Below are positions 26,085-34,971 of a stretch of 64,000 nt of DNA, piece after piece. The notes below the pieces were generated by a model. That model saw nothing but the letters and a program-made list of their open reading frames with translations. It did no database searches and was not told the origin of the DNA. Source of the stretch: Henriciella pelagia (lineage in GTDB: Bacteria > Pseudomonadota > Alphaproteobacteria > Caulobacterales > Hyphomonadaceae); contig NZ_NCSU01000007.1 of assembly GCF_002088945.1 (NCBI RefSeq), forward strand, positions 1 through 64,000, read 5' to 3'. Positions within the stretch are counted from its first letter, which is position 1, and each line of letters starts with the position of its first letter. The position numbers and the translations under genes are program-made.

Positions 26085-26966
26085 TCAGGCCTGGCTTTCG
26101 GGCGCGGCTTTCTCGCGAGCCTCATACTCCCTGACTTCCTCTTCCAGCTCTTCGGAACGGCGTTTGAGCTTGGCATTCTCGCGCTCGCGCAACTCATCGG
26201 AAAAGGCGCTTGCAAACACACCCGCTGGCAAGGCAACGACACCGATACCGGCAATGGCAATGACAGATGCGAAAACGCGACCGAGCGGCGTGACCGGATA
26301 GACATCGCCATACCCCACCGTGGTCAGCGTCGCGATGGCCCACCAGACGGCGCGCGGAATGGAGGCGAAACTCTCCTGTTGCTCACCGCCCACGCCTTCG
26401 ATGAAGTAGAGCGCGACAGCGGAGACGTAGACAAGCGCAAGGGCCATGGCGAGGGTTGTCAGGAGTTGTGTCCCGGAGCGGCGAACCGTGGCTCCGAGCA
26501 CGTCAAAGGCCGGAATGAAACGGGCAATCTTCACAAGGCGAGCGAGACGCAGGACGCGCAGCGCCATGACGATCTGCTGACTGGAATCGTCGGGCGCCAT
26601 CAGAATCCAGAGGAGTTCTGGCAGGAAGGCGACGAGGTCGGCGATGGCATAGGGCGTGAAAATGTAGCGTATGCGGCCGCCAATGCCGCGATATTCCGGA
26701 CCTTCGCCGGCCGCCCAGAGGCGCATCAGATATTCAATCGCGAAGACAACAATGATCACGACATTGAAAATGGCGATGGCCTGCATCCAGCCGTCGCTCA
26801 TGGTCGACTCCGTCTCCAGCGCGAGGGCGAGGAAACTCAGCAGGACCAGCACGACGATGAAGGTGTTGAACGGCGAGAGGCCCGTCTTCTCTCGCGCATT
26901 CGGCTCCATCTGCAGATAAAGCTTATGGCGTAGCCCCATCTGCGTCATGACCTGCTGTACGACCAT
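26085..26966 (-). CDS. Voltage-gated potassium channel-like ion transporter
   Basis: A 293-residue six-helix channel subunit. S1-S4 occupy about residues 30-155, with an arginine-rich S4 (MALRVLRLARLVKIARF). The pore helix and K+ selectivity filter read ATLTTVGYGDVYPVTPLG (about residues 210-227), and S6 follows. The C-terminus ends in a charged coiled-coil (RERENAKLKRRSEELEEEV). The ATG at 26966 follows GGAGGGG; an upstream frame start at 26990 is less likely. Function as a K+ channel is firm by the filter; gating is inferred. Confidence 0.92.
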   Translation of the reverse strand: MVVQQVMTQMGLRHKLYLQMEPNAREKTGLSPFNTFIVVLVLLSFLALALETESTMSDGWMQAIAIFNVVIIVVFAIEYLMRLWAAGEGPEYRGIGGRIRYIFTPYAIADLVAFLPELLWILMAPDDSSQQIVMALRVLRLARLVKIARFIPAFDVLGATVRRSGTQLLTTLAMALALVYVSAVALYFIEGVGGEQQESFASIPRAVWWAIATLTTVGYGDVYPVTPLGRVFASVIAIAGIGVVALPAGVFASAFSDELRERENAKLKRRSEELEEEVREYEAREKAAPESQA

Positions 26967-27010
26967 CGCGCCCCTCCTCCTGTGACGCAAACAGCCTTAT
27001 CGCGCAGACA

Positions 27011-29407
27011 CTAGCCCCGCAACACGCCGCCCGTGCCTTTGGAGACCGACGCGACAATCCTGTCGGCAATTGCCTCGATATCCTTGTCGGTGAGCGTTTC
27101 GCCCGCAGGCTGGATCGTCACCTCGATGGCGACGGATTTTTTGCCTGGCTCAATGCCTGTGCCCTGATAGACGTCGAAGACGCTGACGCCGGAGATGAGC
27201 TTCTTGTCGGCCGAGCCCGCATGGCGGACGATGTCACCTGCCGGAACACCTTCATCCACCACAAAGGCAAAGTCGCGGCGAATAGGGGTGAGGTCCGAGC
27301 GTTCGAGGACCGATTTGGTCTTGGTGGCGCGCGCCTTCATCAGCGGCAGGGCGTTGAGATTGACTTCGAAGCCATAGACCGGCCCGTCCACGTCGAGCGC
27401 TTTCAGCACGCGCGGATGCAGCGCGCCGAAATGTGCGACGGTGACTTTCGGGCCGAGCTTCAGGCAGGCGGCCTGACCGGGGTGCCAGTGGCTCTGGCGC
27501 GGGGCGTCGACCTGGAAACGCTCTGGTGGCTGGTCGAGTTCAGCCAGCAGGGCGAAGAGGTCAGCCTTGGCGGCAATGGCATCATAAGGCGCAATCGCCC
27601 CGCTCCAGTGGCGCTCTGCGACCGGTCGCACGACGGCCGCCACGACATTGCGCTGGTCTTTCGGGCCGTCGCCTGGATAGACCGGTCCGGCCTCGAACAG
27701 GCGCATTTCTCGCTCGCCGCGGTCAAAGCCCTTCTGGGCTGCGACCGCAAGGTTTGCCAGGATGCTTGGCCGCATCTGGTTGAGTTCGCTGGCGACCGGA
27801 TTGGAAATGGTCAGCGCATCGCTGCCGCCACCGAAGAGCGCTGCATGCTCCTTCAGCATGAAGGACCAGGTCACAGCCTCGAGGAAGCCGCGGGACGCCA
27901 TGACACGGCGAGCTGTGCGCAGGCGGGCCTGCGAAGGGGTGACGACGACCTTGCGACCACCAATGGGGGCTGGAAGCGAGGTGGTCGGCAAGGCATCATA
28001 GCCGACGAGGCGGGCGACTTCTTCGACGATATCAGCGGACTGCTCAATGTCGAAACGCCAGCTCGGAACGTTGAGATACCAGGCCTCGCCCGCATCCTCG
28101 AGGGTGAAGCCAAGCTCCTTGATCATGCGCTTCAGCTCTGCCGGCTTGACGTCGAGGCCTGTCAGGCGAGCGACGTCGCGGCGGTCGAAGGAGACGCGCT
28201 TATTGTCGGCTGGAGCCGTGCCCGCAATGGTGGCGGACGAGATTTCGCCGCCGCCATATTCGCGAATAAGCGCGAGCGCGAAGTTCAGCCCGTCAACGCA
28301 GCTGGCCGGGTCCACGCCGCGCTCGAAACGGTAGCGGGCGTCCGAGATGATGCCGGTCGTGCGGCCTGTGCGTGCCGTGCGCAGCGGATCAAACCAGGCG
28401 CTTTCGATGAAGACGTCCGTGGTGCCGGCAGAGACGGCTGTAGACTCCCCGCCCATCACGCCGCCGAGGCCTATCGCGCCACTATCATCAGCGATGACGC
28501 ACATATCCTCGGTGAGGTCATAGGTCTTGCCGTCGAGGGCTTCGAGCTTTTCACCTGCCCGGCCGAGACGTGCAACGACGGCGCCCTGAAGCTTCTTCGC
28601 ATCATAGACATGAAGCGGGCGCGCGCGGTCATAGGAGATGTAATTCGTAATGTCGACGAGCAGCGATTTCGGCGTGATGCCGACCGCTTTCAGGCGCTGC
28701 TGCAGCCATTCTGGCGAAGGACCATTCTTCACACCGCGCACGAGCGCCCCGGCAAAGACCGGGCAGGCTTCCGGCGCTTCAAGCCGGATATCGACGGGGC
28801 ATGGATAAGCCCCCTCCACCTTCTTGATCGGGTTTTCGAGGAAGCGCCCTGCCCCTGCAGCGGCGAGGTCGCGGGCAATGCCCTGCACACCGAGCCAGTC
28901 CGGACGGTTCGGCGTGACTTCGAAGTCGATGATCGGGTCTGTCAGGCCGAGCGCTTCTGCGGCCGGTGTGCCGACTTTCCAGTCGCCATCAAGGTCCGCG
29001 ATCCCATCATGGTCCTCGCCGGCTTCAAGCTCCTTGGTCGAGCATAGCATGCCGTGGCTTTCAATACCGCGGATCTTGCGGGGTTTCTTGTCGAGCGCGA
29101 AGGCGAGACCGGGAATCCAGGTGCCGAGCGGCGCATAGATTGCCGTCATGCCGGCGCGCGCATTCGGCGCGCCGCAGACAATCTGCTTCTCGCCATCCCT
29201 GGTGTCCACCGTGCAGACGCGCAGCCGATCAGCATCGGGATGAGGTTCGGCTTTCTTCACCTTGGCGATGGTGAACGCCGCCAGCTTTTCTGCCGGGTCC
29301 TCGACATGCTCCACCTCAAGGCCGGCCTTCAGCATCACGGCGAGGATGTCCTCTAGTGGGGCCTTGGTGGCGAGGTAATCCTGCAGCCATGAGAGAGTGA
29401 ATTTCAT
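27011..29407 (-). CDS. pheT: Phenylalanine--tRNA ligase beta subunit
   Basis: Non-catalytic subunit of the (alpha-beta)2 Phe-tRNA synthetase, 798 residues. The N-terminal tRNA-binding EMAP-like domain (about 40-150) includes VCTVDTRDGEKQIVCGAPN. B3/B4 editing (about 210-370), B5 (about 400-470) and the C-terminal FDX-ACB anticodon-binding domain (about 705-797, SDLTPIRRDFAFVVDEGV) follow. It is the last gene of the infC-rpmI-rplT-pheS-X-pheT block and lies 3 bp downstream of an unrelated small membrane protein inserted between pheS and pheT. Confidence 0.96.
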   Translation of the reverse strand: MKFTLSWLQDYLATKAPLEDILAVMLKAGLEVEHVEDPAEKLAAFTIAKVKKAEPHPDADRLRVCTVDTRDGEKQIVCGAPNARAGMTAIYAPLGTWIPGLAFALDKKPRKIRGIESHGMLCSTKELEAGEDHDGIADLDGDWKVGTPAAEALGLTDPIIDFEVTPNRPDWLGVQGIARDLAAAGAGRFLENPIKKVEGAYPCPVDIRLEAPEACPVFAGALVRGVKNGPSPEWLQQRLKAVGITPKSLLVDITNYISYDRARPLHVYDAKKLQGAVVARLGRAGEKLEALDGKTYDLTEDMCVIADDSGAIGLGGVMGGESTAVSAGTTDVFIESAWFDPLRTARTGRTTGIISDARYRFERGVDPASCVDGLNFALALIREYGGGEISSATIAGTAPADNKRVSFDRRDVARLTGLDVKPAELKRMIKELGFTLEDAGEAWYLNVPSWRFDIEQSADIVEEVARLVGYDALPTTSLPAPIGGRKVVVTPSQARLRTARRVMASRGFLEAVTWSFMLKEHAALFGGGSDALTISNPVASELNQMRPSILANLAVAAQKGFDRGEREMRLFEAGPVYPGDGPKDQRNVVAAVVRPVAERHWSGAIAPYDAIAAKADLFALLAELDQPPERFQVDAPRQSHWHPGQAACLKLGPKVTVAHFGALHPRVLKALDVDGPVYGFEVNLNALPLMKARATKTKSVLERSDLTPIRRDFAFVVDEGVPAGDIVRHAGSADKKLISGVSVFDVYQGTGIEPGKKSVAIEVTIQPAGETLTDKDIEAIADRIVASVSKGTGGVLRG

Positions 29408-29410
29408 CGT

Positions 29411-30037
29411 CTATTCCACTTCTGCGGTCGTATCGGTTTCATTAGCGGGCGCGCGGGCCTGCTCTGCGACCGCTTCAAAAATATCGGTTTCACTGCGTTC
29501 GCAGCGCTTCACGCGCTCGGCGCGGGTCATGCCGCTCCCCATGCCGAGGCTCCGCGTTGTCCAGCAGCGCTCGAAGACGGAGCAATAACAGATCTCAATG
29601 TCCAGTTCGCTCCATGCAGCGGCGGCCGCATTGAGCTGGTCGTTCGACACCGCACCGCGAGGCCAGTCGGCCCGAAGCGGCTGTACTTCATCTCCGGGCG
29701 CAACCGCGCGGCCAATCAGGCTTGACCAGGAATGCACATAGCCTGGCGGGAACATGTCGACATAGGCATCGAGGCTGTCGAGGGGCTCACCGCCCTTCAG
29801 GACGCTCACACGCTCGATCAATGCGGGTCCAACGCCGCTATTGGAGAGCCGGATGCCCATGGAAGCAAAGTCCTGATCGCTCGACACAAAGCCTTCGACC
29901 TGAACGACAGGATAGACGGCACCATGCTGCTGGGCGCGCATCACGCGGCCCTGGTCCCACGCAATAAAGACCGCAATTGCGCTGGTGATCACCGCGCAGA
30001 CCGCAATCAACATCTCTGCCTTGTTGCCGCTTCCCAT
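29411..30037 (-). CDS. Hypothetical membrane-anchored protein between pheS and pheT
   Basis: A 208-residue protein with one N-terminal transmembrane helix (about residues 8-26, EMLIAVCAVITSAIAVFIAW), a short basic stretch (QGRVMRAQQH), then a beta-rich domain (about 40-165) with FVSSDQDFASMGIRLSNSG, cut here to the conserved GIRLSNSGVGPALIERV, and three cysteines (C-Y-C and a later C). The C-terminus is acidic. The N-in/C-out orientation is a guess from the flanking charges. It sits 12 bp after pheS and 3 bp before pheT, so it is certainly co-transcribed with them. I do not recognise a function; the sequence resembles anonymous single-pass proteins of alphaproteobacteria. Confidence 0.8.
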   Translation of the reverse strand: MGSGNKAEMLIAVCAVITSAIAVFIAWDQGRVMRAQQHGAVYPVVQVEGFVSSDQDFASMGIRLSNSGVGPALIERVSVLKGGEPLDSLDAYVDMFPPGYVHSWSSLIGRAVAPGDEVQPLRADWPRGAVSNDQLNAAAAAWSELDIEICYCSVFERCWTTRSLGMGSGMTRAERVKRCERSETDIFEAVAEQARAPANETDTTAEVE

Positions 30038-30049
30038 CTGCCAGCGTCC

Positions 30050-31123
30050 CTAGCTCAGGCCGCCGGAGACACTGGGCGACAGCCAGGGTCGGAAGCCGTA
30101 ATGGCGCGTCCAGCCGGCATCGGCCTCGAAATAGGGGCGAAGGTCCGGCATGCCGTATTTCAGCATGGCGAGACGGTCGATACCCATGCCGAAGGCGAAC
30201 CCCTGATACTCGGTCGGGTCGATGCCGCAATTGGCGAGCACGTTCGGGTGAACCATGCCGGAGCCGAGGATTTCCATCCAGCTATCACCCTCGCCGATCT
30301 CGATGGCATCGCCGACCTTGCGGTACTTCACATCCATCTCTGCCGAAGGCTCGGTAAAGGGGAAGAAGTGCGGACGAAAGCGCGCCTCGACGTCTGCGAC
30401 CTCGAAGAACTCCTTCACGAAGTCGATCAGGCAGCCCTTGAGGTGACCCATATGGATGTTCTTCTCGATGACGAGGCCTTCGACCTGATGGAACATCGGC
30501 GTGTGGGTCGCGTCCCAGTCATTGCGGTAGACGCGGCCCGGCACGAGGATACGGATCGGCGGCTTGGTGCTCTCCATGACGCGCACCTGCACGGGGCTGG
30601 TATGGGTACGCAGCACTTTCGGTGCCGCGCCCTGCTGCGGGTTGAAGAAGAAGGTATCGTGGGTTTCGCGCGCCGGGTGGCCTTCCGGGAAGTTCAGCGC
30701 GGTGAAATTATGCCAGTCATCCTCAATGTCAGGGCCTTCAGCGACGGTGAAGCCCATATCGCCGAAGATGGAGGCGACTTCTTCGAAGACCTGCATGACC
30801 GGGTGGAGACGGCCCGATGGCGTCACACGCGGCGGCAGCGTCATGTCGATGCGCTCGGTCTGGAGTTTCTTCTCCAGCTCGGCTTCTTCAAGCGCGGCCT
30901 TGCGGGCTTCGACGGCGTCCTGCACCCGGTTGCGCAGGCCGTTGAGCGCCGGGCCCATGGTCTGGCGCTCTTCGGGGCTCATCCCGCCGAGGGTCTTCAT
31001 CAGGCCGGAGATGCGGCCCTTCTTGCCGAGTTCTGCAACGCGCACGGCGTCCAGCGAAGCGAGATCTGCCGCTGCCGCGACAGCGCCAAGCGCCTCTTTC
31101 TCGATGGTGTCTAGCTCGGACAT
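30050..31123 (-). CDS. pheS: Phenylalanine--tRNA ligase alpha subunit
   Basis: Catalytic class II subunit, 357 residues. It has an N-terminal coiled-coil tRNA-binding region (about 1-100) and a class II core with motif 1 around [19 protein letters not shown], motif 2 in [20 protein letters not shown] (cut to [19 protein letters not shown]) and motif 3 in [19 protein letters not shown]. It activates phenylalanine and charges tRNA-Phe. The ATG at 31123 begins immediately after a terminator-like hairpin, implying regulation by attenuation. Confidence 0.96.
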   Translation of the reverse strand: MSELDTIEKEALGAVAAAADLASLDAVRVAELGKKGRISGLMKTLGGMSPEERQTMGPALNGLRNRVQDAVEARKAALEEAELEKKLQTERIDMTLPPRVTPSGRLHPVMQVFEEVASIFGDMGFTVAEGPDIEDDWHNFTALNFPEGHPARETHDTFFFNPQQGAAPKVLRTHTSPVQVRVMESTKPPIRILVPGRVYRNDWDATHTPMFHQVEGLVIEKNIHMGHLKGCLIDFVKEFFEVADVEARFRPHFFPFTEPSAEMDVKYRKVGDAIEIGEGDSWMEILGSGMVHPNVLANCGIDPTEYQGFAFGMGIDRLAMLKYGMPDLRPYFEADAGWTRHYGFRPWLSPSVSGGLS

Positions 31124-31126
31124 ATG

Positions 31127-31170
31127 AAAAAGCCCCGTTGGTTTAATCCATACGGGGCTCTTCCGCCCCG
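31127..31170 (-). promoter_or_regulatory. Attenuator-like leader of pheS with mutually exclusive hairpins
   Basis: On the minus strand AGCCCCGT and ACGGGGCT (31131-31159) form a terminator stem followed by TTTT, ending three bases before the pheS ATG. Upstream, CGGGGC/GCCCCG (31153-31170) forms an alternative hairpin that uses the same GCCCC arm, so the two structures exclude one another. This is the layout of an attenuator. What signal controls the switch is not evident. Confidence 0.65.
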
Positions 31171-31219
31171 CATTGCGGTCGGAATTAGCGGAGAAATGCT
31201 AAAAGCGAAACTTGCCGGC

Positions 31220-31582
31220 TTACGCCAGCGCGCCTTTGGCCTTCTCCACCAGGCTGCCAAAAGCGGCTGGTTCGTTGACGGCGAGGTCGGCCATGACCTT
31301 GCGGTCTACCTCGATGCCGGCCTTGTTGAGGCCGTCGATGAAGCGCGAATAAGTCAGGCTCTCGTCGATCTCGCGGACAGCGGCGTTGATGCGCTGGATC
31401 CAGAGCGAACGGAAAGTGCGCTTCTTCTGCTTGCGGCCGATATAGGCGTACTGGCCGGCTTTCCAGACAGCGGCATTGGCTGTGCGGAAGGTGTTCTTGC
31501 GGCGGCCATAATAGCCTTTGGCTGCCTTGATGATCTTCTTGTGGCGGGCGTGTGCCGGCACTTTATTGCGTGAACGGGGCAT
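31220..31582 (-). CDS. rplT: 50S ribosomal protein L20
   Basis: A 120-residue basic ribosomal protein with the universal L20 sequence: [20 protein letters not shown] at the N-terminus, [13 protein letters not shown], and [14 protein letters not shown] in the body. It binds 23S rRNA early in 50S assembly and in many bacteria represses its own operon. It is 38 bp downstream of rpmI. Confidence 0.97.
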   Translation of the reverse strand: MPRSRNKVPAHARHKKIIKAAKGYYGRRKNTFRTANAAVWKAGQYAYIGRKQKKRTFRSLWIQRINAAVREIDESLTYSRFIDGLNKAGIEVDRKVMADLAVNEPAAFGSLVEKAKGALA

Positions 31583-31620
31583 CTGGGCCTCCTGCTAAGT
31601 CTTGTTCGGTTCGAGTTCGC

Positions 31621-31821
31621 TTACAGCCCGTAGGGCAGGTATTTCTTGACGCGGGCAACATCAGCCTTGGCGACATCAGTCGTGCCGCGGTTCTGGCGGA
31701 TGTATTTCGCATTGTGGCTGATGAGGCGGTGGCGCTTGCCGGCGACGCCGTGCTTGACCTTGCCAGTAGCCGTGAACTTGAACCGCTTCGCAGCGGCCTT
31801 CTTGGTCTTCATCTTCGGCAT
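31621..31821 (-). CDS. rpmI: 50S ribosomal protein L35
   Basis: A 66-residue basic protein: [20 protein letters not shown], then [17 protein letters not shown]. Length and sequence are typical of L35. It precedes rplT in the same unit, 173 bp downstream of infC. Confidence 0.97.
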   Translation of the reverse strand: MPKMKTKKAAAKRFKFTATGKVKHGVAGKRHRLISHNAKYIRQNRGTTDVAKADVARVKKYLPYGL

Positions 31822-31930
31822 TTCGATCTCCTGTAGGGGCCTCGAAGGACCCGCTGTCTAGTCGTTCATGAGCCTGCAGGCATGCCGTTTTCGGCCCGCA
31901 ATGCTCGAAAGATCGCGCTTATGACGGAAA

Positions 31931-31954
31931 GGCGCGCCAGAATCAAGGCGCGCC
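31931..31954 (-). terminator. Hairpin between infC and rpmI
   Basis: Two copies of GGCGCGCC (each self-complementary) separated by 8 nt can form an 8-bp stem, followed on the minus strand by TTTCC. It may act as a partial terminator or processing site that lets infC and rpmI-rplT be expressed at different levels. Confidence 0.5.
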
Positions 31955-31994
31955 CTGCCGATTCATGCTGGATATTTCAGTGGCTGCCGGCAGC

Positions 31995-32537
31995 CTAGCG
32001 AGGTGCCATCACCATGGTCATCTGGCGGCCTTCGAGCTTGGGCTCGAGTTCGACCTTGGCGACTTCCTCAAACTCGGCTTTCACCTTCTGGAGAAGCTCC
32101 ATGCCGAGATGCTGGTGCGCCATTTCGCGGCCGCGGAAGCGGAGCGTGACTTTCACCTTGTCGCCGTCTTCGAAGAAGCGGGTCATCGAACGGGTCTTCA
32201 CCTCATAATCATGGGTGTCGATGTTCGGACGCATCTTGATTTCCTTGAGTTCAGCAGACTTCTGCTTCTTCTTGGCGGCGTTCTTCTTCTTCTGCTCTTC
32301 GTAGCGAAGCTTGCCATAGTCGACGATCTTGCAGACCGGGGTGTCCTGGTTCGGAGAAACTTCGACGAGGTCGAGTCCTGCCTCCTGGGCAGCATCAAGC
32401 GCGGCCGTCAGCGGCATCACGCCCTGTTTTTCACCATGTTCGTCAATGAGCAGCACCTTGTCTGCCCGGATATCCCTGTTAACGCGCGGTCCTGTGTCTC
32501 TTTTGGACGGCGGGGCCGCATGAGGTCTACGTGCTAT
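31995..32537 (-). CDS. infC: Translation initiation factor IF-3 (AUA start)
   Basis: IF-3 prevents 50S joining and checks start codons. The C-terminal domain and linker are obvious ([36 protein letters not shown]). A start at the only in-frame GTG (32456) would delete the conserved N-terminal [13 protein letters not shown]. Reading upstream, the frame stays open to an ATA at 32537 giving [19 protein letters not shown], with AAAGGAG seven bases before it and no in-frame ATG. The 180-residue product from ATA matches the family's usual length. I conclude that infC uses an AUA start, as expected for an IF-3 gene that autoregulates through a non-canonical codon. Confidence 0.9.
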   Translation of the reverse strand: MARRPHAAPPSKRDTGPRVNRDIRADKVLLIDEHGEKQGVMPLTAALDAAQEAGLDLVEVSPNQDTPVCKIVDYGKLRYEEQKKKNAAKKKQKSAELKEIKMRPNIDTHDYEVKTRSMTRFFEDGDKVKVTLRFRGREMAHQHLGMELLQKVKAEFEEVAKVELEPKLEGRQMTMVMAPR

Positions 32538-32596
32538 GGCTCTTCTCCTTTAATAGCCTAAATAACGCTTCTATATGCCGATTTTCGGCACGATTT
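32538..32596 (-). promoter_or_regulatory. Candidate promoter region of the infC operon
   Basis: The 59-bp gap upstream of infC and the adjacent end of the glycosyltransferase gene contain TTGAAA and, 17 bp downstream, CATATA. A perfect small dyad TGCCGA-N3-TCGGCA (32576-32590) lies between them. The dyad might also end glycosyltransferase transcription. Confidence 0.35.
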
Positions 32597-33631
32597 TCAA
32601 GATTGGCCGCCTGCAGCCGATGCCGGGATACGGTCCAGCATCCGGACAGCCTGCCAGACATCCCGAACGCTCAGCTGATCAAGCGTATCAGCTTCGCAGA
32701 TGATGATCTGACTGCCGCGAGGCGAGGCCTTGGCCGGATCGCTCTCGCTTGTGGCAAAGAGAGCAACGCCCGGACACCCTGAAAGTGCCGCCATATGCAT
32801 TGGGCCGGTGTCATTGCCAACCGCGAATTGTGCATTTTCTGCCAGTGCGACGATCTGAAAGAGGTTTGTTCGGGTCACGATATTACGGCAACGCGGCTCA
32901 ATCCTGTTGATCTCGACGGCAAGTTCGGACTCCGATTTGCCCCCGATGATAACCGGCGTGACACCTGCATCCGCTATGTGGCGGGCGAGGCCGCCATAAT
33001 TCTCGACCGGCCAGCGCTTGGCCGAACGATGCGCCGAGGCGCCGGGAATGAGCAGCGCGAAGGGGCCGCTGATCCCGAAATATTGCGGCGTCAGCGACGG
33101 CTTGTTGCCCTGCGACCGGCGGACAAAGGACATGTCCGGCATGGGCGGCCAGGTGTCCTTGGTGTCAGACTCACCAAGCCCTGCGATTTCAAGCTGTTCA
33201 CCGAGACGGTCGATGGAGTGCAGGTCTCCGCGATGCGGCGTGTTGTGGTAAAAGGCGGCGCCTTCGACATTGCCCGACCAGAGTGGCGGGCTGGAGAATG
33301 GCAGGTTCAGCGCCTTGAAATAATTCCCGGTGCGGCCTGATGTCTGGAGATCGTAGACGATATCATACTTGGCGCTCTTGAGGCGCTTCAGCAATTCTCT
33401 TGTCGCCTTGACGCCCTTGGGGCGGCCATCGGTCTCGATATGCTGGAAGAAGCCGGTCGCCCTGGCAAGCTCTTCATAGGGCGGTGTTGTCAGGAGGGTG
33501 AGGATCGCCTTGGGGTGATGCCCGCGTATAGCGCGCATGGCACCGAGTGCCAGGACGAAATCGCCCAGCGCGCTCAGCTTGATGACGAGGACGCGCTTTG
33601 CGCCTGCGCCGGGATTATTGGTTCCACCCAA
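32597..33631 (-). CDS. Glycosyltransferase family 9 (heptosyltransferase-like)
   Basis: A 344-residue GT-B fold transferase of the ADP-heptose:LPS heptosyltransferase family. It opens with KRVLVIKLSALGDFVLALGA (the nucleotide-fold start with the conserved LGD) and has the C-terminal donor-site motif AVGNDTGPMHMAALSG, plus LLIPGASAHRSAKRWP. It likely adds a sugar to lipopolysaccharide core. The start is a TTG at 33631 with GAGG upstream, immediately after the stop of the preceding glycosyltransferase (2-bp gap). The real sugar is unknown. Confidence 0.88.
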   Translation of the reverse strand: MGGTNNPGAGAKRVLVIKLSALGDFVLALGAMRAIRGHHPKAILTLLTTPPYEELARATGFFQHIETDGRPKGVKATRELLKRLKSAKYDIVYDLQTSGRTGNYFKALNLPFSSPPLWSGNVEGAAFYHNTPHRGDLHSIDRLGEQLEIAGLGESDTKDTWPPMPDMSFVRRSQGNKPSLTPQYFGISGPFALLIPGASAHRSAKRWPVENYGGLARHIADAGVTPVIIGGKSESELAVEINRIEPRCRNIVTRTNLFQIVALAENAQFAVGNDTGPMHMAALSGCPGVALFATSESDPAKASPRGSQIIICEADTLDQLSVRDVWQAVRMLDRIPASAAGGQS

Positions 33632-33633
33632 AC

Positions 33634-34818
33634 CTATTTGACCTCATGCGTCTCCAACAGGCGCTTATAGACCTCAAGTGTGGCAGCTTGAAGCCCTCGT
33701 TTGGAAAAGCGCTCGCGGACGTGCTGGCGGCCGGCCTCGCCCATGCCTGCGCGTCCCTGTTCGCCAAGCTGCAGGATGGCCCGGATCGAGGCGGCAAGAT
33801 CGGCGGCATTTCCGGGTTCCGCCCGTGAACCGGTCGTTCCCTCAACCACGATTTCCTTCTGGCCGCCATGATCGGCAACAATGACGGGCTTGCCCATGGC
33901 CGAGGCCTCCGCTGCGACTCGCCCGAACGCTTCCGGCCGGGTCGAGGGGGCGAGCACGATGTCACTGACCGCATAGGCGGCCGGCATGTCCTCGCAGTGA
34001 CCGACAATCCTCACCGATCCGCCGAGCTCTGCCTCAATGATGCGATCCTCGAGCGCCGCGACATAGGCAGAGCGCCCCTGCGCATCACCCGCCAGCACGA
34101 GAAGCAGCTTCACGCGCTCCGCCCCGGACAGGCTGGCCATCGCGTCGATCGCGATCTTCTGGCCCTTCCATTCGGTGAGCCGCCCCGGCAAGAGGAGGAC
34201 AAGCCGCTTCTCATTCGGGCTGATTTCCCATGCTGTGCGGATGGCCTGCTTGCGTTCTTCGCTGACGACAGAGGCGTCAAACTCATCGAAATCAACACCG
34301 CGCGGGATCGTCACCATTTTCTCACGCGGCGTGTCGTGCACGCTGCGGACATGGGCGGCCGTCCATTCGGAATTGGCAATCACGACATCGCCGCGCGCCA
34401 TGATGGAATTGTATTTCCGCTTCATGCCGGAGACGCCCGAATAGGCACCGTGATAGGTGGTCACGAAGGGAATGCCTGCCTGCTGGGCGGCCCAATAGGC
34501 GCTCCAGGCCGGTGCACGCGAGCGGGCATGGATGAGATCGACGGACTGGGCCGAGATGAGGCGCGCAAGCTTGCCGCCATTCAGCTTCATCGTAACGGGG
34601 TTCTTGGAGCGCACCTTGAGTTCGATGTTCAGCCCGCCCATACGCTCCAGCGCGGGAACGAGGCGTCCACCTTCACTGACGACCAGGGCGCGGCCGCCCG
34701 CCTCAATGATCGCTTCTGCGACTTCCAGCGTGGTGCGTTCGGCACCGCCGGCTTGAAGGTCTGGAATGACCTGGAGGATGGTTTTGCCGCTCAGATCGGG
34801 CAGCTTGATCGCACTCAT
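33634..34818 (-). CDS. Glycosyltransferase family 4
   Basis: A 394-residue GT-B retaining glycosyltransferase, opening KTILQVIPDLQAGGAERTTLEVA, cut here to LQAGGAERTTLEVA, with HARSRAPAWSAYWAA, then the donor-site region LPGRLTEWKGQ and the GT4 E-x7-E signature in APSTRPEAFGRVAAEASAMG. The start at 34818 (MSAIKLPDLSGK) has AAAGAGA upstream; a longer frame to 34854 adds only a poorly supported extension. It forms a pair with the GT9 gene, suggesting envelope polysaccharide or LPS synthesis. Confidence 0.88.
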   Translation of the reverse strand: MSAIKLPDLSGKTILQVIPDLQAGGAERTTLEVAEAIIEAGGRALVVSEGGRLVPALERMGGLNIELKVRSKNPVTMKLNGGKLARLISAQSVDLIHARSRAPAWSAYWAAQQAGIPFVTTYHGAYSGVSGMKRKYNSIMARGDVVIANSEWTAAHVRSVHDTPREKMVTIPRGVDFDEFDASVVSEERKQAIRTAWEISPNEKRLVLLLPGRLTEWKGQKIAIDAMASLSGAERVKLLLVLAGDAQGRSAYVAALEDRIIEAELGGSVRIVGHCEDMPAAYAVSDIVLAPSTRPEAFGRVAAEASAMGKPVIVADHGGQKEIVVEGTTGSRAEPGNAADLAASIRAILQLGEQGRAGMGEAGRQHVRERFSKRGLQAATLEVYKRLLETHEVK

Positions 34819-34971
34819 GCGCGCTATCTCTTTATACTTCAACGCAACAGCCACTGGTTGACTCCCAGCTTATTCGGCCTCCCCGCCGCTGTTCTGGCTG
34901 TAGTCCTATCTGCGGCAAAGGCAAAGCCTGCTGCTTGACTTCGCCTGCAGAGCGTTGGAGGCCATTGCATC

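Noticed and set aside
31117-31173. 20-codon leader peptide with two Phe codons before pheS.
   Set aside because: The Phe codons fall in the terminator tail and overlap pheS, so classical ribosome stalling control would not work; no ribosome binding site was evident.
31124-31573. 149-codon plus-strand frame opposite rplT and the pheS leader.
   Set aside because: Antisense to a ribosomal protein gene with no supporting motif.
32457-32537. Truncated infC starting at GTG 32456.
   Set aside because: It removes conserved IF-3 N-terminal residues and has no ribosome binding site; the ATA at 32537 fits better.
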